A DNA stretch of 64,000 bases from contig OU452198.1 in the NCBI GenBank assembly GCA_911728435.2, positions 2,170,001-2,234,000 on the forward strand, in the 5' to 3' direction. This document shows positions 34,030 to 45,636 of the stretch, one piece after another; position 1 is the first letter of the stretch, and every line of letters begins with the position of its first letter. The position numbers were made by a program, and so were the translations under genes. Source of the DNA: Apoderus coryli. Taxonomy: Eukaryota > Arthropoda > Insecta > Coleoptera > Attelabidae. A model generated the notes under the pieces. The model saw only the letters and a program-made list of their open reading frames with translations, had not been told where the DNA came from and made no database searches.

Positions 34030-35130
34030 TATTTTTTACTACACCCTTATATGGATGCCTATGTGTGAAAATCATTAACAGCACATACAAATTTTCTGTA
34101 GTATATTTGTGTTAAATTTTGCTAAAAATTCTATTTAATATTATTAGAGTTATCGTATCTTAGCTATTTTTTATACTTTTGAAAGACGTCTATGGTACAT
34201 TAACTTTTTGTCCTGTATTTTTAACCAATTCAACTACTTAAAATGTTAAATATCATTTTTACAGTCCAAATATTTTTTTTATTTTGACTTTATTCTACTA
34301 TTTACGAACGCATATACCTATGTAAACAAGTTTAGTTTTTTTATTCCGCATTTTTAGACTATTTTCGAACGCCTGTGTGTACCAATTCTTTTATGGAATA
34401 TTGTTTAGCTTATATTGTATCACAACTATGAAAAATTATGTTGAGTTATCACGGATACAATTTTTTTCTGACCCTTTTATAGAATTTTCACGGACGCCTA
34501 TGGTACATTAATTTTTGTCGTGTATTCTTAACACCAATTCAACTAGTGAAATATACATTTCATTTAGAATTTGTTTTTTATTTTACCCCCTTTTCTACTA
34601 TTTGCGAACGCCTATGTAAATACAGATTTTATGCTGCATTTTGTAGGTTATCTTATATCAAAGCTATATATAATTAGCCAATTTTTCTGGTATATTTGGG
34701 AAAACATTTTTTTTTCGTTTTTGGCCCTTTTTTTAAACTATTTTTGAACGCCTGTGTGTACCAATTCTTTTATGGAATATTTTTTAGCTTATATTGTATC
34801 ACACCTATGAAAAATTATGCCAGATTTCGGAAATATATATTTTTTATGTTTTGACCCGTTTTCCACTATTTACGAACGCCTATGAAAGTTATCTATGACA
34901 CATTTTACAGGTTATATTCTATCAAAGCTATAAATAACTAGTTAATATTTTTGCTATGTTTAAGAAATACGTTTTTTTTTAAATATTTTTTACCCCATTT
35001 TACACTATTTTCGAACGCCAATGTGGTCTAATATTTTATGTTCAATATTTTAGGTTATATTCAATTAAATGCGTAAAAAATTATGCAGTATTTCGGATAA
35101 GTTTCAGAACTATGAATTTTTTTAATTTTT
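34030..35130 (+). repeat. irregular tandem repeat, ~115-140-bp units
   Basis: The motif CTATTTwCGAACGCCTATG recurs at about 34306, 34367, 34492, 34606, 34746, 34873 and 35013, with related copies near 34050 and 34190. Between them run AT-rich stretches that also align (for example ACCAATTCTTTTATGGAATA at 34382 and 34761). Confidence 0.75.
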
Positions 35131-35204
35131 GAACCCTCTTTTAAACCCTTTGCCTACGCTCAATGTTTCCCAAAATCTAATCAGCTACTTGCCATGTCCA
35201 ATAG

Positions 35205-35280
35205 TATTTTTGTACCAAATTTGGTTAAAATCTGTTAAGCGGTTTTTGCGTTTTCGTGGTTACAGACAGACAGACAGACA
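35205..35280 (+). repeat. core sequence plus (ACAG)n microsatellite
   Basis: TTTGGTTAAAATCTGTTAAG, GCGGTTTTTGCGTTTTCGTGG and TTACAGACAGACAGACAGAC follow one another. A conserved core ending in a GACA/ACAG run is typical of mini-me/DINE-type elements of insects; that label is from memory. Confidence 0.55.
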
Positions 35281-35371
35281 TTTTTTTAAAACTACTTATT
35301 TATGTATAAAATTACCAAAAACAAGTATTTCCGGTGAAATTAAAAAAAAATTTTTTTTCATGAAACTATAT

Positions 35372-35603
35372 ACAGGGTGAACTATCACTCAGTACAAAAA
35401 TTTTAACCACTTGCTCAGGAAAGCATGAAAAACCATAAAAAATTTGTTTCGGAATTTTTATTCAATGTTTACAAAATGGGGCAAATCCACGTTTTTCCCT
35501 GGTAAATCGGCGCCTATGACAATTATTTTTCACGATACATATATGATATGGAGAGCTAAAAATCGCCCTCAGGCAGTTATCTTTAACACCCTGTATCTTT
35601 CTA
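35372..35603. mobile_element. nested MITE
   Basis: TATACAGGGTGAACTATCA (35372) and the reverse-oriented TTTAACACCCTGTATCTTT (35585-35603) form short terminal repeats inside the composite element at 33941-35706. Confidence 0.5.
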
Positions 35604-35706
35604 GATAAGGACTTTTCGAAAAATTATTATTTAGGTTTTTTCCATGATTAGACGTCCCCAATTCGCTCACCAATTTTGACTACCTATTTTAGAAACACCT
35701 TGTATA

Positions 35707-37385
35707 TTAATGACATTTTCCGAATAGATACAGGGTGTCCCATAACTTATTTGCCATACAACAAAAGATACTATAAGTAGATGAAAAAATGCTAAAAGTG
35801 ATACAAAATCGATAACGCATGAGTTTTTATTCTAATAGACGTTATCCTTCTACAAACTCAGATCAGCTGAACTGATCGACCTGATCACCTACCGCTCACC
35901 TCATTTACATGAAGGATAGGATGACGCCTATTGTAGACAAAGTGAGGTCTTTGGATAATTCAGACAGGGTGAGCAAAACTCGATGTCCCAGCTCTCTTAT
36001 AAGAAAATGAAAAACGATAGAAAAATTCGGAAAAGAGGTTCTTAAATAAGATTAAGTAAGCTGCATTTTAACACATATTTCATTTTGTTTCAAGTTTGGA
36101 AACAAGTAAATGACGTCATGAACTTTTTTCCCAGAAACATACCTATTATCTTCCATAGTTCAAAAGAGGTAATTTTTCTAAACAACTTTTGTAAAGAAAA
36201 AAATGTGCTCTCTTCATTCGTTAAAAAATTATAAGCAAATTTATAGAAAAACTACTATGAAAAATTCGCAACCGTCACAACATTTACACAAGTAGGCTTT
36301 GGAAACTGCAATTATATCTGTCAATACTTAAACTAATGGTTGACAAATACTATTTGTGTGATAACTTCTAATATAAGTCAAACATTTGATATTCAGTCAA
36401 GAGAGAAGAATAGTTTGGGAAATCCCTATGATGAGCAAAAAATTGTTTATAAAAAATGTAAAATAAAACTCACTCACACTACACATACGTAATGAATAAG
36501 CCTAGTTGATTATAATATCTAATGAAGTAGGTACTCACCGTACTCTAAAAAACACTCAGTCCCTCCAGAATCAGTTCTCCGCCATCCTACTCTCATTAAC
36601 TCCAAACTTGACACTCAAATAAAAGATCTCCAAAATCAATAAATTACAAACTCAAAACGAAATCTCAGAAACAAAAAAAAAACAATTCCTCAAAGTCACA
36701 ACTCGACAAGCCTACTAATAGTTTCCATATACCTAATGTAAGTTCGATACAATCATTAAACTAGCGATTTGAGTCGGCCTCAAATATTTTACGAGGTTTT
36801 AGTCGATTTTTACAACAACTTTCATTAAAATTATGGCGGTTTGATGAATGTGTTTTTGTTGCCTACATATGCCCCTCTGTTAGTGCGTGATTTTAAGCGC
36901 CCGAGAAAATAATAACAATCAAAGTAGGCGGCTAACAAACATACACTAATGGTATGGTAAACGTTTTTATAATCAGCATCCGAGATGATGGCCTATTAGA
37001 TTGTGGGTGTAGAGCTTGTGGTTTTGTTTCTGTTGACAATTTTAGGTAGTTATAGGTACGTACACTGATTTACAGCTGTTTAATAATTAGTTACATTTAC
37101 AAAAATAGGATATAATAAATCATTCTCGACCAATTTTAAATCCCTAAAATGAGTATAGGGTGAACAAATTTTTCTACATCTAAGCAGCGTAAGCTACAAC
37201 AAGGAAGTTTCCATTTTTTTTAGTTTTATTTTTATTAAATAAAACTAAATATGCAATAAAGTCTGGTGAAAGATTTTTTAAATTATCTTCATAAATGCCG
37301 ACGTTATCATTTTGTTCATTCTTAATTTCTAATTCTACGGCGTATGGCCAGCCGACAACGCGATGACGTCATAAGTCTCGTTCAG
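35707..37385. other. no gene recognised
   Basis: A terminus GATACAGGGTGTCCCATAAC lies at 35728-35747. AT-rich, no coding pattern on either strand. Confidence 0.4.
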
Positions 37386-37507
37386 CGATAAACATGTTTT
37401 TTACGGTGCCAAAGGATAAAAAAACATGGGTTAACTGGTGCAAATTAATCAAAAGAGAGCCTTTGTCGGAAAAATCACTACGTTATTGTTGCGAAGATCA
37501 TTTCGAT
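37386..37507 (+). CDS. THAP-type zinc-finger exon
   Basis: After a possible acceptor (CGTTCAG) the frame reads INMFFTVPKDKKTWVNWCKL and IKREPLSEKSLRYCCEDHFD, ending at donor GTATGT (37508). The W, CxxxHF-like CCEDHF and FPKD positions are those of the second half of a THAP DNA-binding finger (C2CH). The first two cysteines must be in an upstream exon that I do not find. THAP domains bind DNA and often derive from P-element transposases. Confidence 0.55.
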
Positions 37508-37814
37508 GTATGTATTTGACTGTGCTACAAACGCTAGAATAGTATCTACTTTGGTTACTTTTCAAGTAAACAATTAAAGTATACAGATGTAAAAGAATGT
37601 GTTTGGCGACATCTAGTTTTCGTTGGTAGTACGCCGAGCGAACAACAATTCACTATATCGACTGCCTGTGGGGTCACTGACCCCATAAAGCACGACTATC
37701 AACATATAGATGCGCCGATACTCCCTTAAGCGGGACCGCCTATATTAGAAATGGGCTTGCTTAACAAAACAAGATTTAAATTCCGAGAGTTTGTCTGTCA
37801 ACCACTATACTTTC

Positions 37815-37855
37815 ACCAGACGGCCGTTTCGACGATCCACGACTCATCAGCGGTC
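37815..37855 (-). ncRNA. hammerhead ribozyme candidate with all core elements
   Basis: Minus strand, 5' to 3': GACCG, CTGATGA, GTCG-TGGAT-CGTC, GAAA, CGGCCGTC, TGGT. Stem I pairs UGGU with ACCG (one U-G); stem II pairs GUCG with CGUC with one U-U mismatch; stem III is the self-complementary ACGGCCGU. It is followed by the C of a GUC cleavage triplet. Minimal hammerheads with palindromic stem III are known from Penelope-like elements and retrozymes. It lies in the intron of the THAP-like exon pair. An inverted 14-mer TTAAGCGGGACCGC stands at 37727 and 37850. Confidence 0.55.
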
Positions 37856-37966
37856 CCGCTTAAATTGTTTTAAGTTAATCTCGGGACACCCTGAATACAG
37901 GGGCAGGTTTTGTCCGACAGTAAAGACCCTGACGTTTATAATATTAATTTTTAATATTTTTTTCAG

Positions 37967-38038
37967 GTCGAGAAGGATACTGAAAATTTTATGGTGGAGG
38001 TAGACTATTCCTTAAAAAAAACATGTTTTACCTCATAA
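37967..38038 (+). CDS. following exon of the THAP-like gene, ends early
   Basis: Acceptor TTTTTTTCAG. In phase 0 after DHFD it reads VEKDTENFMVEV and stops at TAA 38036-38038. The DHF-(N/D)-x-E-x-D-x-E-N-(Y/F) pattern is a known continuation of insect THAP domains, supporting the join. After about 10 residues the similarity ends, so it is truncated or a further donor (GTAGAC at 37999) is used. Confidence 0.45.
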   Translation, partial: VEKDTENFMVEVDYSLKKTCFTS

Positions 38039-38574
38039 CTTTGCTTGTCAAAGTAACGAAGAGGAAAAAATAATTTCAATGGAAGTGAGGTATTTAAAAA
38101 GGTACTTACGTTGAAAGTTTGACACCTCTGACCTCTGCACTAGTATATAATGGATTTTCGGACCAAAAATTTAAAACCATGGCCATGTCAACTTTTGGTA
38201 AATTATCGAACTGCCCCCGCACAAATCCAGTCTCCTTCGTCAAAATTATACGTCCTTAAAACTTCTATTCTTCTATATAATACAATACCAATAGTACCGT
38301 CAAAGATTAGTGTCAGAAATACTGCGAACAATCAAAACACACGGCCGGACTAGCAAAGTTTAGTATAATCTTTGGTTCTAGTATAATATTTCGTACTACA
38401 CTACACGCTGAGCTGTGAGCGACGAGACTTGTGACGTCATAGGACGAATGGTCGGTCTGTGTTATTAAATGTTATTATGTTACAGTAAAATGTAAATAAC
38501 TTGGTCATTTTTCATGATATTCAAATAATTCTTTAGCAATTTATATAGTTTTATTTTGTATTTGTGTGATGTAG

Positions 38575-38835
38575 GAAACTTCCTTGTACAGAGGGTCCCA
38601 AAGTAGACGTTTTCTTATGGGAACTCATGTTCTTGTCGAATATAGAAAAATATTAACCAAGTCCCTCCAGGGTCATATTTACAAATGGCCCTGTAATAGA
38701 ACATGTCACTATATCTTATTCTACGTTGAAAAGTGCTATGAGAAAATTTTTGCAGAAAGCAATTAGGTATCTCAAATAACAAAAAAGTTATAAGCCATAA
38801 AAGAAATCGATCAAAATTTAGCTGTTCACCACACT
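38575..38835 (+). repeat. dispersed repeat, copy 1
   Basis: GACGTTTTCTTATGGGAACT and downstream sequence match 46700-46980, the second half in inverted orientation. It is cut on the right by the RTE insertion at 38840. Confidence 0.55.
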
Positions 38836-38839
38836 GCTC

Positions 38840-39664
38840 GAATATGGGGGAAATGGGCCTAAATATATAGACGGTGAAAGATTAAATAACTTAAGATTTG
38901 CAGACGATATCGTCCTTATCACCGACCGTATAGATCAAGCGTCCATGATGTTGGAAAAATTATACAATGCTTCAAGGGAAATTGGCCTAAGAATTAACTT
39001 TGCAAAGACGCAAGTCATGACAAACCTAGTCCCCAGTGAAAACATAACTGTTGGAAGCAAATCTATTGAACAGGTCACCGCCTACAAATATTTGGGTCAT
39101 GAGATCCGAATAGGACGGGACAACCAGACGTGCGAACTTCTCCGGAGAGTAGGCTTGGGGTGGACATCTTTTGGAAGATTAAAGTATGTTTTCAAGTCGG
39201 ATATTCCCATCAGTCTAAAACGAAAAATATACAATCAGTGCGTATTACCAGTGATGAGATACGGAGCCGAAACATTGACGCTTACAAAAAAGTCAGCAAA
39301 GAAACTGCGTGTCACCCAACGGGCGATGGAGAGGGCTATTCTGGGTATTTCCCTCAGAGACCGAATACCAAACGAGATTATTCGCCAAAGAACAGGTGTT
39401 ATAGATGTAATCGAAAAAATAACAACTTTAAAGTGGAACTGGGCCGGCCACGTAGCTAGAAGAACTTACGGAAGATGGTCTAAAAAACTATTGGAGTGGC
39501 GCCCGAGGCACGAAGCTTATCGTAGTAGAGGGCGCCCCCCCACACGATGGACCGATGACATCAAAAGAATCTGTGGTAATTGGATACAAATGGCTCAAGA
39601 TAGAGCAGAGTGGCAAAATAAACGAGAGGCTTATGTTCAGCAGTGGACTACTATAGCTGAGTGA
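38840..39664 (+). pseudogene. RTE-clade retrotransposon 3' fragment
   Basis: The frame enters at YIDGERLNNLRFADDIVLIT (catalytic FADD) and is open to TGA 39662-39664. It passes AYKYLGHEIRIGRDNQ, then CVLPVMRYGAETLTLTKKSA, WNWAGHVARRTYGRW and GRPPTRWTDDIKRI. About 270 residues of the palm, thumb and C-terminus are intact, without stops. The 5' half is missing, as is normal for aborted target-primed reverse transcription. It is related to but clearly different from the copy at 15317-17290. Confidence 0.85.
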
Positions 39665-41140
39665 TGAAGACAAACCTTGAGATTAGGGCAGGAATGCTTT
39701 ACATACAGAGTGACCCTACGAAAAGTTACACCTAATAATTTCTTTATTATTTTAAACATCAAAGGCATAAAGGACACCCTATATATTATATTACACCATT
39801 AAATACGCTACTCTTACTGATTGCAGCAATATAAAAATTTCCTATAAAAATTGCATTTAGCATTTTTGCAAAAAATCTAGATATTTAGAAGTAAACAGTG
39901 ATTTATTACCAGATCTATCAGAACCTGTGAATCCAAATCCAAATTGTAAGAGCTTATCTTATCTTATCATCGAATTTGGTACAACCTGTATAATACTCCA
40001 TAGTTTTATTTAACAATTTTTAATAATTTGGTTGGTTTATTAAGTCTAGAACCAATAAAACTCAGTTTAAGAAAATCATTGACGTTTCGACTATATTAGG
40101 GTATCCTCAGAGTAAATTTCGTGAGTTTTTCTGTAATTGTTTTATAATTCACACATCTAAGATTTTTCTTGATATAGGTATCCATCTTTCTAATTATTAA
40201 AAATCTTCATCTAAACATACAGCACTAACATCTCTATACGTATATTATAAACAATTTATCTAAATTAATGGAGAGCAAAAAAAAAAGGAGAATATTATTC
40301 TATGATTAACATCAAAATTATCTCATATATAAAACTAATATTTATTTCTGCTGGAGCAAAATTGTTCAGGCATCTCTAATACAAATAAACAAAATATCGG
40401 TAGACATGTAGGTAATTTAGACGTATATACACATACAAATTTAAATTAACCAATAAACTATACATCAAAATGTAATTTACATTATGTTAAAGGAAATATT
40501 ATCTATTTTGGGTGAAACTGCCGTAGATATTTCCCTTTTGTTTTAGTATATTTTGCAACAAATTTATATTTCTACAGACGCAAAAATAAATTAATTTCAT
40601 AAAAATTATATGCCCGAGGCATTCAAAAAGAATACTTCCGAATTTGCTACTGTTTGGCGAAAGTATTGCCGTAATATATGTAATTCATATCAGCTTTTAT
40701 AGTGTCACACCCGGTATATTGTAATAAAAATATTGCATCCGGTCAAACTAGCTATTTTATACTGATTAATAATTTATAAAAGTTCATCAAAGCTTATAAT
40801 AAATATAAGTTCATGACTCTAACATCGGTATTGTACCTAATAGACAAATTGCAAACTCAGCAAAAAAACGGTACGACCGACGCTCAGAATAGACAATTGC
40901 ATTGGTCGATATTCGGAAGCGTGGAGATAATCAAAGGTTATAAATTTTAACGCAACAGGAAAAACGAGGTCTTCTCTCCAAACTTCGGTGAAGCAAACTT
41001 CGGGTCCTAGAAGCGCTAATTCCCCCCGTTGCGTATAGTGTCTTAAGATTTCTAGTTTATTTAACGCGAATTAATATTATTAGTAGCTATATTAAATATT
41101 TATAATTTTAACCATTTTATTAACGCGAACGAAATATCAG
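39665..41140. other. no gene recognised
   Basis: AT-rich. Termini of the CACCCKRTAT type lie at 39772-39786 and 40706-40720. A weak hammerhead-like sequence (CTGAGGAT...GTCGAAACGTC, minus strand, 40081-40113) has poorly paired stem II. Confidence 0.4.
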
Positions 41141-41142
41141 CT

Positions 41143-42038
41143 GTGTCGTCAAAAATGATTGTAAAGATACTGATTTTCACACATATTGTCCCTGGAAACA
41201 CGCAACATGTAGAAATAACAACAGGCGCATACTGGAAACCACTCCCAGATACAATTGCATACGAGGCATCAGTACCACTGACATACACAACAAAATGGAT
41301 GGACGAAGAGGTAAGCCCCATTAATAGACAAGACAAATGGAATCTAATTGAGATCCCATACGATAAATATTGTACATTAATAAATCATGTAAACGAACTA
41401 AATTCAGCGGTGGATGAGGAATTCATATCCCTAACAAAGTTATGGAACACAAATACTTTGAAGAACCTATCAGGAAACCAAATACATTCCCGTCCATATA
41501 GGTCAATAGAATTTATAGAGCACACTGTTGCAACATAGCAACGCAAGAAAAGCTCGACTCACTCGTTATGCGGGAGGACGATCTATCAAAACAGATGCAA
41601 AAAATTAATGTTGGCTTGGAAAGTTCCATACGATTGATTTCAGAAAATTCAGAAAACTTTGCAACTCTAAATAACAAGAACGAACAAGTTTTTAAGGAAA
41701 CCCAAACAAAAATAAAAACTGTATAAGATTTCATTAACAAATATACAAAAAGAACAAAGCTAAACGAAGATATATCCCTTGAAATTTTATGGAGAATGAT
41801 TGTCGTTCAACAAGGAAACGCAAGAAGATTCGTGGAATTAGTACGCGAAATAAAAAGACAAGATATAATGAACTCATGCAAAAGAAATCAAATCCCTATA
41901 GCTGTTGTTAACCCCACGGTTCTACAAAATGATTTAAAAATATTAGAGATACAACTAAACAAGGTAAATCAAGGCTTAGCGATTCCTATTACAGGTATTT
42001 CAAAATTATATCAATTACCTATCTGCGATTGTACATAA
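41143..42038 (+). pseudogene. envelope-glycoprotein-like remnant in broken frames
   Basis: A frame at 41143-41538 has a hydrophobic start and a secreted-protein look. A second frame (about 41536-41724) carries a short ATQEKLDSL motif followed by a heptad-like helix. A third (41780-42038) is a further helical region ending at TAA 42036-42038. The layout, ectodomain then a coiled-coil segment with the pattern seen after the fusion-peptide area, resembles F-like envelope proteins of insect errantiviruses or chu-like viruses. That resemblance is structural judgement; no polymerase or LTR is seen nearby. At least one frameshift and one stop show the copy is dead. Confidence 0.35.
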
Positions 42039-42049
42039 ACAGATAGCGA

Positions 42050-43190
42050 CATTGTACAACTTACTCAGAATTAAAGATATTGGGCACTATGATTAGGTAT
42101 TATTCCAAGTATTTTTAATTAGAAAAGCGCATTATTACCACCTATGGTACCAGGAGTAAGAGGACAAGAGTCTAACACTACGATTCACCGAAATATTTTG
42201 AAGTGTACAGTACAAATTAAGATATAATATTTAAGACATTTTTATAAAAATAATTGAATACGAGGGACAGTTACATATTAAGCTATTCAAACAAAAAACA
42301 GGTGAATGTCAGAAAAATTACTTTAATAATCTTAAAAGAATGACATTAATATTTTTTTCTTTTTACTAGGAATTTTGGGAAAATATAATTTTAAAAAACA
42401 ATCATGTATTATCAATGCAAGAGCTGCTCAGTTCCAGAATAATGGATTATTATGATGAAACATATATAATATATATTTATTTACTTTTAACTTAAAACAA
42501 ACTTTAAATTTTGCAACTCTGGAGTTAAGTTACTTACTACCATTGATAATACATGCAAGAATATGAACCTCAAATAATATGCTGTCGACCAAGAAAACGA
42601 CTTATCGGACAGCATGGCCAAAACAATTTAAAAATATAATATTTCAAAACTTTAATTTTAATAATTCAAATATTTTACCATAAAATGGTAAGTTAAACGA
42701 TAATTGCACATATTGATAAACGAACTAAGAATGAGGTGTGTTTTCCAGACTTCAATAGAAATTTAATGGAACATTGTACGTCTTAGTGTTGTGTTTGTTC
42801 GATTGTTGACATGCCACTGATGATGGGACTGGTCTAGTCCCGAAACATGTATGGCCGATAGTTTCTATTAAATTTATTTTGTGGAGATTCGACTTTCATT
42901 TAAGCACTAAAATAATGTTTTTCTATTATTACACGAATAAAAAAAGAGGGAAATACCTATAGGTATGTAAATTAAGTATGTTAAATAGGTGTATACGATA
43001 AAGCCTGCTTCAGATGAAGACGAAATTCAAAATTACAGTTGTATGGTAAAGCAAGTTGAAAATTAAGTATACATTAATTTATAGTTTAAATTTTATATGG
43101 AGAAAAATAATTACACAACGAAATAAACTTATATTTTATTAGTTTTACTGATTATTTAGGTTGCTTCACTTGCTTCATAGGACAAGCCGC
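42050..43190. other. no gene recognised apart from a hammerhead-like motif
   Basis: AT-rich sequence. The only structure is the motif at 42817-42849. Confidence 0.4.
42817..42849 (+). ncRNA. hammerhead-like motif
   Basis: CTGATGA, T, GGGACT, GGTCT, AGTCCC, GAAACATG. Stem II is six perfect pairs and differs in sequence from the copies at 31131 and 30345, while the core is the same. It probably marks the remnant of a Penelope-like terminal repeat. Confidence 0.5.
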
Positions 43191-43204
43191 CACTGCTGCC
43201 AACA

Positions 43205-43380
43205 TTATTAGCCTGAATTTAAAATTCCCGCTTTAATAGACAAATCGTAGTTTAACCCCAGATTTGTTTTCCCACAGTTGGCACAACAATAGAGGAACAT
43301 GGCGGCGCCCATTTCATCTTTCGAAAATCTCTCATTCTCCCTCTTTTATATCTCTGCTGTAACAACAGTCACGTCAGCAA
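43205..43380 (+). repeat. dispersed repeat, copy A
   Basis: GCCTGAATTTAAAATTCCCG, CTTTAATAGACAAATCGTAG and CCCACAGTTGGCACAACAAT recur in the same order at 55055-55230. No ends or ORF identified. Confidence 0.7.
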
Positions 43381-44614
43381 GGCCGTAGAACAACAAATAG
43401 TAGACAAATTGATTCGTTTTCATTGCCCCAAAAACAAAAAGTTTGTAATGTAACATATCTGGAACAAACCTAATAAACACTCATAATTTAAAGTTCCCGC
43501 CTTATGTTAATTTCCTCTGCATGTCATGTTAAGACGTAAATGTCAAGAGTAATTTGTCAATATACGTTGTTATTGTAAATGGACGAAGAATTGAATAAAA
43601 CGAATTGTTATCACATTAAAGCTTGATTCTGTATTTATATGAACAATCACTAGTTAAATGATCCATAATAAATCACAAACGTAACATGTAAAAAGAATCA
43701 AAATACCAATAAAATAAACTTGCAAACAAAATCATCTGTCGAACATTTTCTTCTAAAAGATACATAAAATTAGTCCATACTGTATTTTAGACAAAGAATA
43801 GCTTCTTCGCATTTCACCGAGAAGCATATTATAGTGTCGCTTCGTATCTCATTTAAATCAAATTACCTTTTCCTTTTAGATGATCAAAACATACTAAAAT
43901 TCCCCGTATTGCTTCAGACCAAGTGGTGCACATTTGTTTTCATTTTTATGACACATTTTAAAGAAAATATTATTCACTTCGATGTAAGTCGAGAGGCGAG
44001 AACAAAAGCATTGAATGCACCAAAGACTTTTCGTTTAAAAAGTTATTTTAATTGAGTCTATATATTAGCTATACATAATACAATCTAGCGCTAAGAACTT
44101 TTCCGCGTTTTCATGCGAAAAACTGAAAACTTTTAGAAGATGGCTATTTTTCTCTTAATTGATTTACGATTACTGTTTAGAAAATACATAAAAGGAACAT
44201 TGGCGTAGTGTCAATGTTTTTCTATAACTGTCAAAAATAATAAAAGGTGACATATTTTGATATTTTTTCATACTATTTAAATATTCTGGGATAATTTTTT
44301 TGACGTATAAACATAACACCGAATTTCTCCATACCTGAGGTGTGCAATTCGCGAAAAATTACAGATAATTGCGTTGTAGAAATCGAGAATTGAACAGCAT
44401 TTCGGGTCTCCGGTTGCGAAGCGTCATGCGCATCTCGTCGCGCATGCCGCCATTATAGGAGAGAACGTGTCAATAATTGCATAGGCGTAGATAGATACTG
44501 TTCACTCCTGTGTTCAGTATAGAATTCATTGTCGCCGTGTACGAGAATATTCATAAAAATTCATAAAGACAAATTATTTATATCGTGAAATTTGTAATGT
44601 ATATTTAGTAAGGA
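43381..44614. other. no gene recognised
   Basis: The frame at 43834-44055 has no similarity. 44400-44460 is GC-richer without a motif I know. Confidence 0.4.
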
Positions 44615-44855
44615 TAGGAGTTACAATGTCGGTTAAATTAAAGAAAAGTTGTACAAATTAAACACCTTTTATAGTGTTTTCAAAAGTAAAGTATCTTTAG
44701 CCGTTTTCAAGAATTTTTGAAAAAACTATTTTTTGCAATTTTCGGTTTTATTTATTTTTACCCATATAAAAAAAAAACAAAAGCACTTTCTAATTGTTAC
44801 TTTTTGAGGAGAATAAGATATATACTTATTGTATATATACAAATTTTCACTACGA

Positions 44856-44885
44856 CGTTTTTCTTTTGAAACACCATCATCAACT
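44856..44885 (-). ncRNA. hammerhead-like motif, decayed, in left arm
   Basis: Minus strand GTTGATGATGGTGTTTCAAA then AGAAAAACGTCG. It is the arm copy of 45637-45665, with the GAAA core damaged. Confidence 0.3.
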
Positions 44886-45636
44886 TTAAATACGGCCCTG
44901 GATTTTTAATTGTTAAAAAAAGTTTATCACGTTAAAATGGTCAGATTTATCATATTTGACAAGCGGCCAATAAATTACTGAAAATTGTACAAATTTTATA
45001 TTGAATACCGATTGATTGAGATAGAATCGAATATAGATACATTTCTTGCATCTCTATTAATAAAAGAAACAATATATCGATACATTTCTTGCACCTCTAT
45101 TAATGAAATATGCACACCGGCTACAATTTCAATAATAATATAAAACAAAGTTCCATGGGCCAGTTTTGACCTCGCAAACCTTACGATTACGAAGTGTAAA
45201 TGTTAACACATAGGCCAACAGGTATGCCATGATTGGTTCTTAAAATTGCCATTAAATGTAGACGCCGAGAACCTAGATGGTGACGACGCGATGGTAAACT
45301 AGATATATGCGAATCTCAAATGTGTCAACTTGTGTCATTTAAAAAACAATTATGCCACATTTAGTGCATGTGAATAGTAAAAATAATTATTATTTTTTAT
45401 TGTTAAATTTAAAGCCATTTTCAATTCAATAGGTGGTATATCACACGTAATAGTTTAAACAAGTTTTCGGTGTTTTTAGCTGTTATTTAAACTTCTTCAA
45501 GAAGAATCGTCATACGCACTTAACTGACTGAATGCTGAGTAGTTAGCTTAGCTTATTTCTGTCTCAGTATAACATTTTATTCTGTACGCAGTTTTTTACA
45601 GAATAAAAAATCCAGGGCCGTATTTAAAAAAACGAA

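Larger units (their letters stand above)
33941..35706. mobile_element. 1.77-kb composite element with ~63-bp terminal inverted repeats
   Basis: TATACAAGCTGTTTCTAAAA at 33941 continues through GTGAGCGAATTGAGACGTCT to 34003. It is matched in reverse at 35643-35706 (end AGAAACACCTTGTATA). Inside are irregular tandem repeats (34030-35130), a core followed by an (ACAG)n run, and a nested MITE (35372-35603). No protein-coding capacity. A member of the TACAGGGTGTTTCTAAAA-ended MITE type, but unusually long. Confidence 0.75.

Noticed and set aside
34030..35130. Regularly spaced repeats suggesting a CRISPR array
   Set aside because: Unit spacing is irregular, spacers are similar to one another, and the genome is eukaryotic.
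40081..40113. Hammerhead-like sequence on the minus strand
   Set aside because: CTGAGGA and GTCGAAAC are present, but stem II (ACCCTA...TAGT) pairs poorly; at best a decayed copy.
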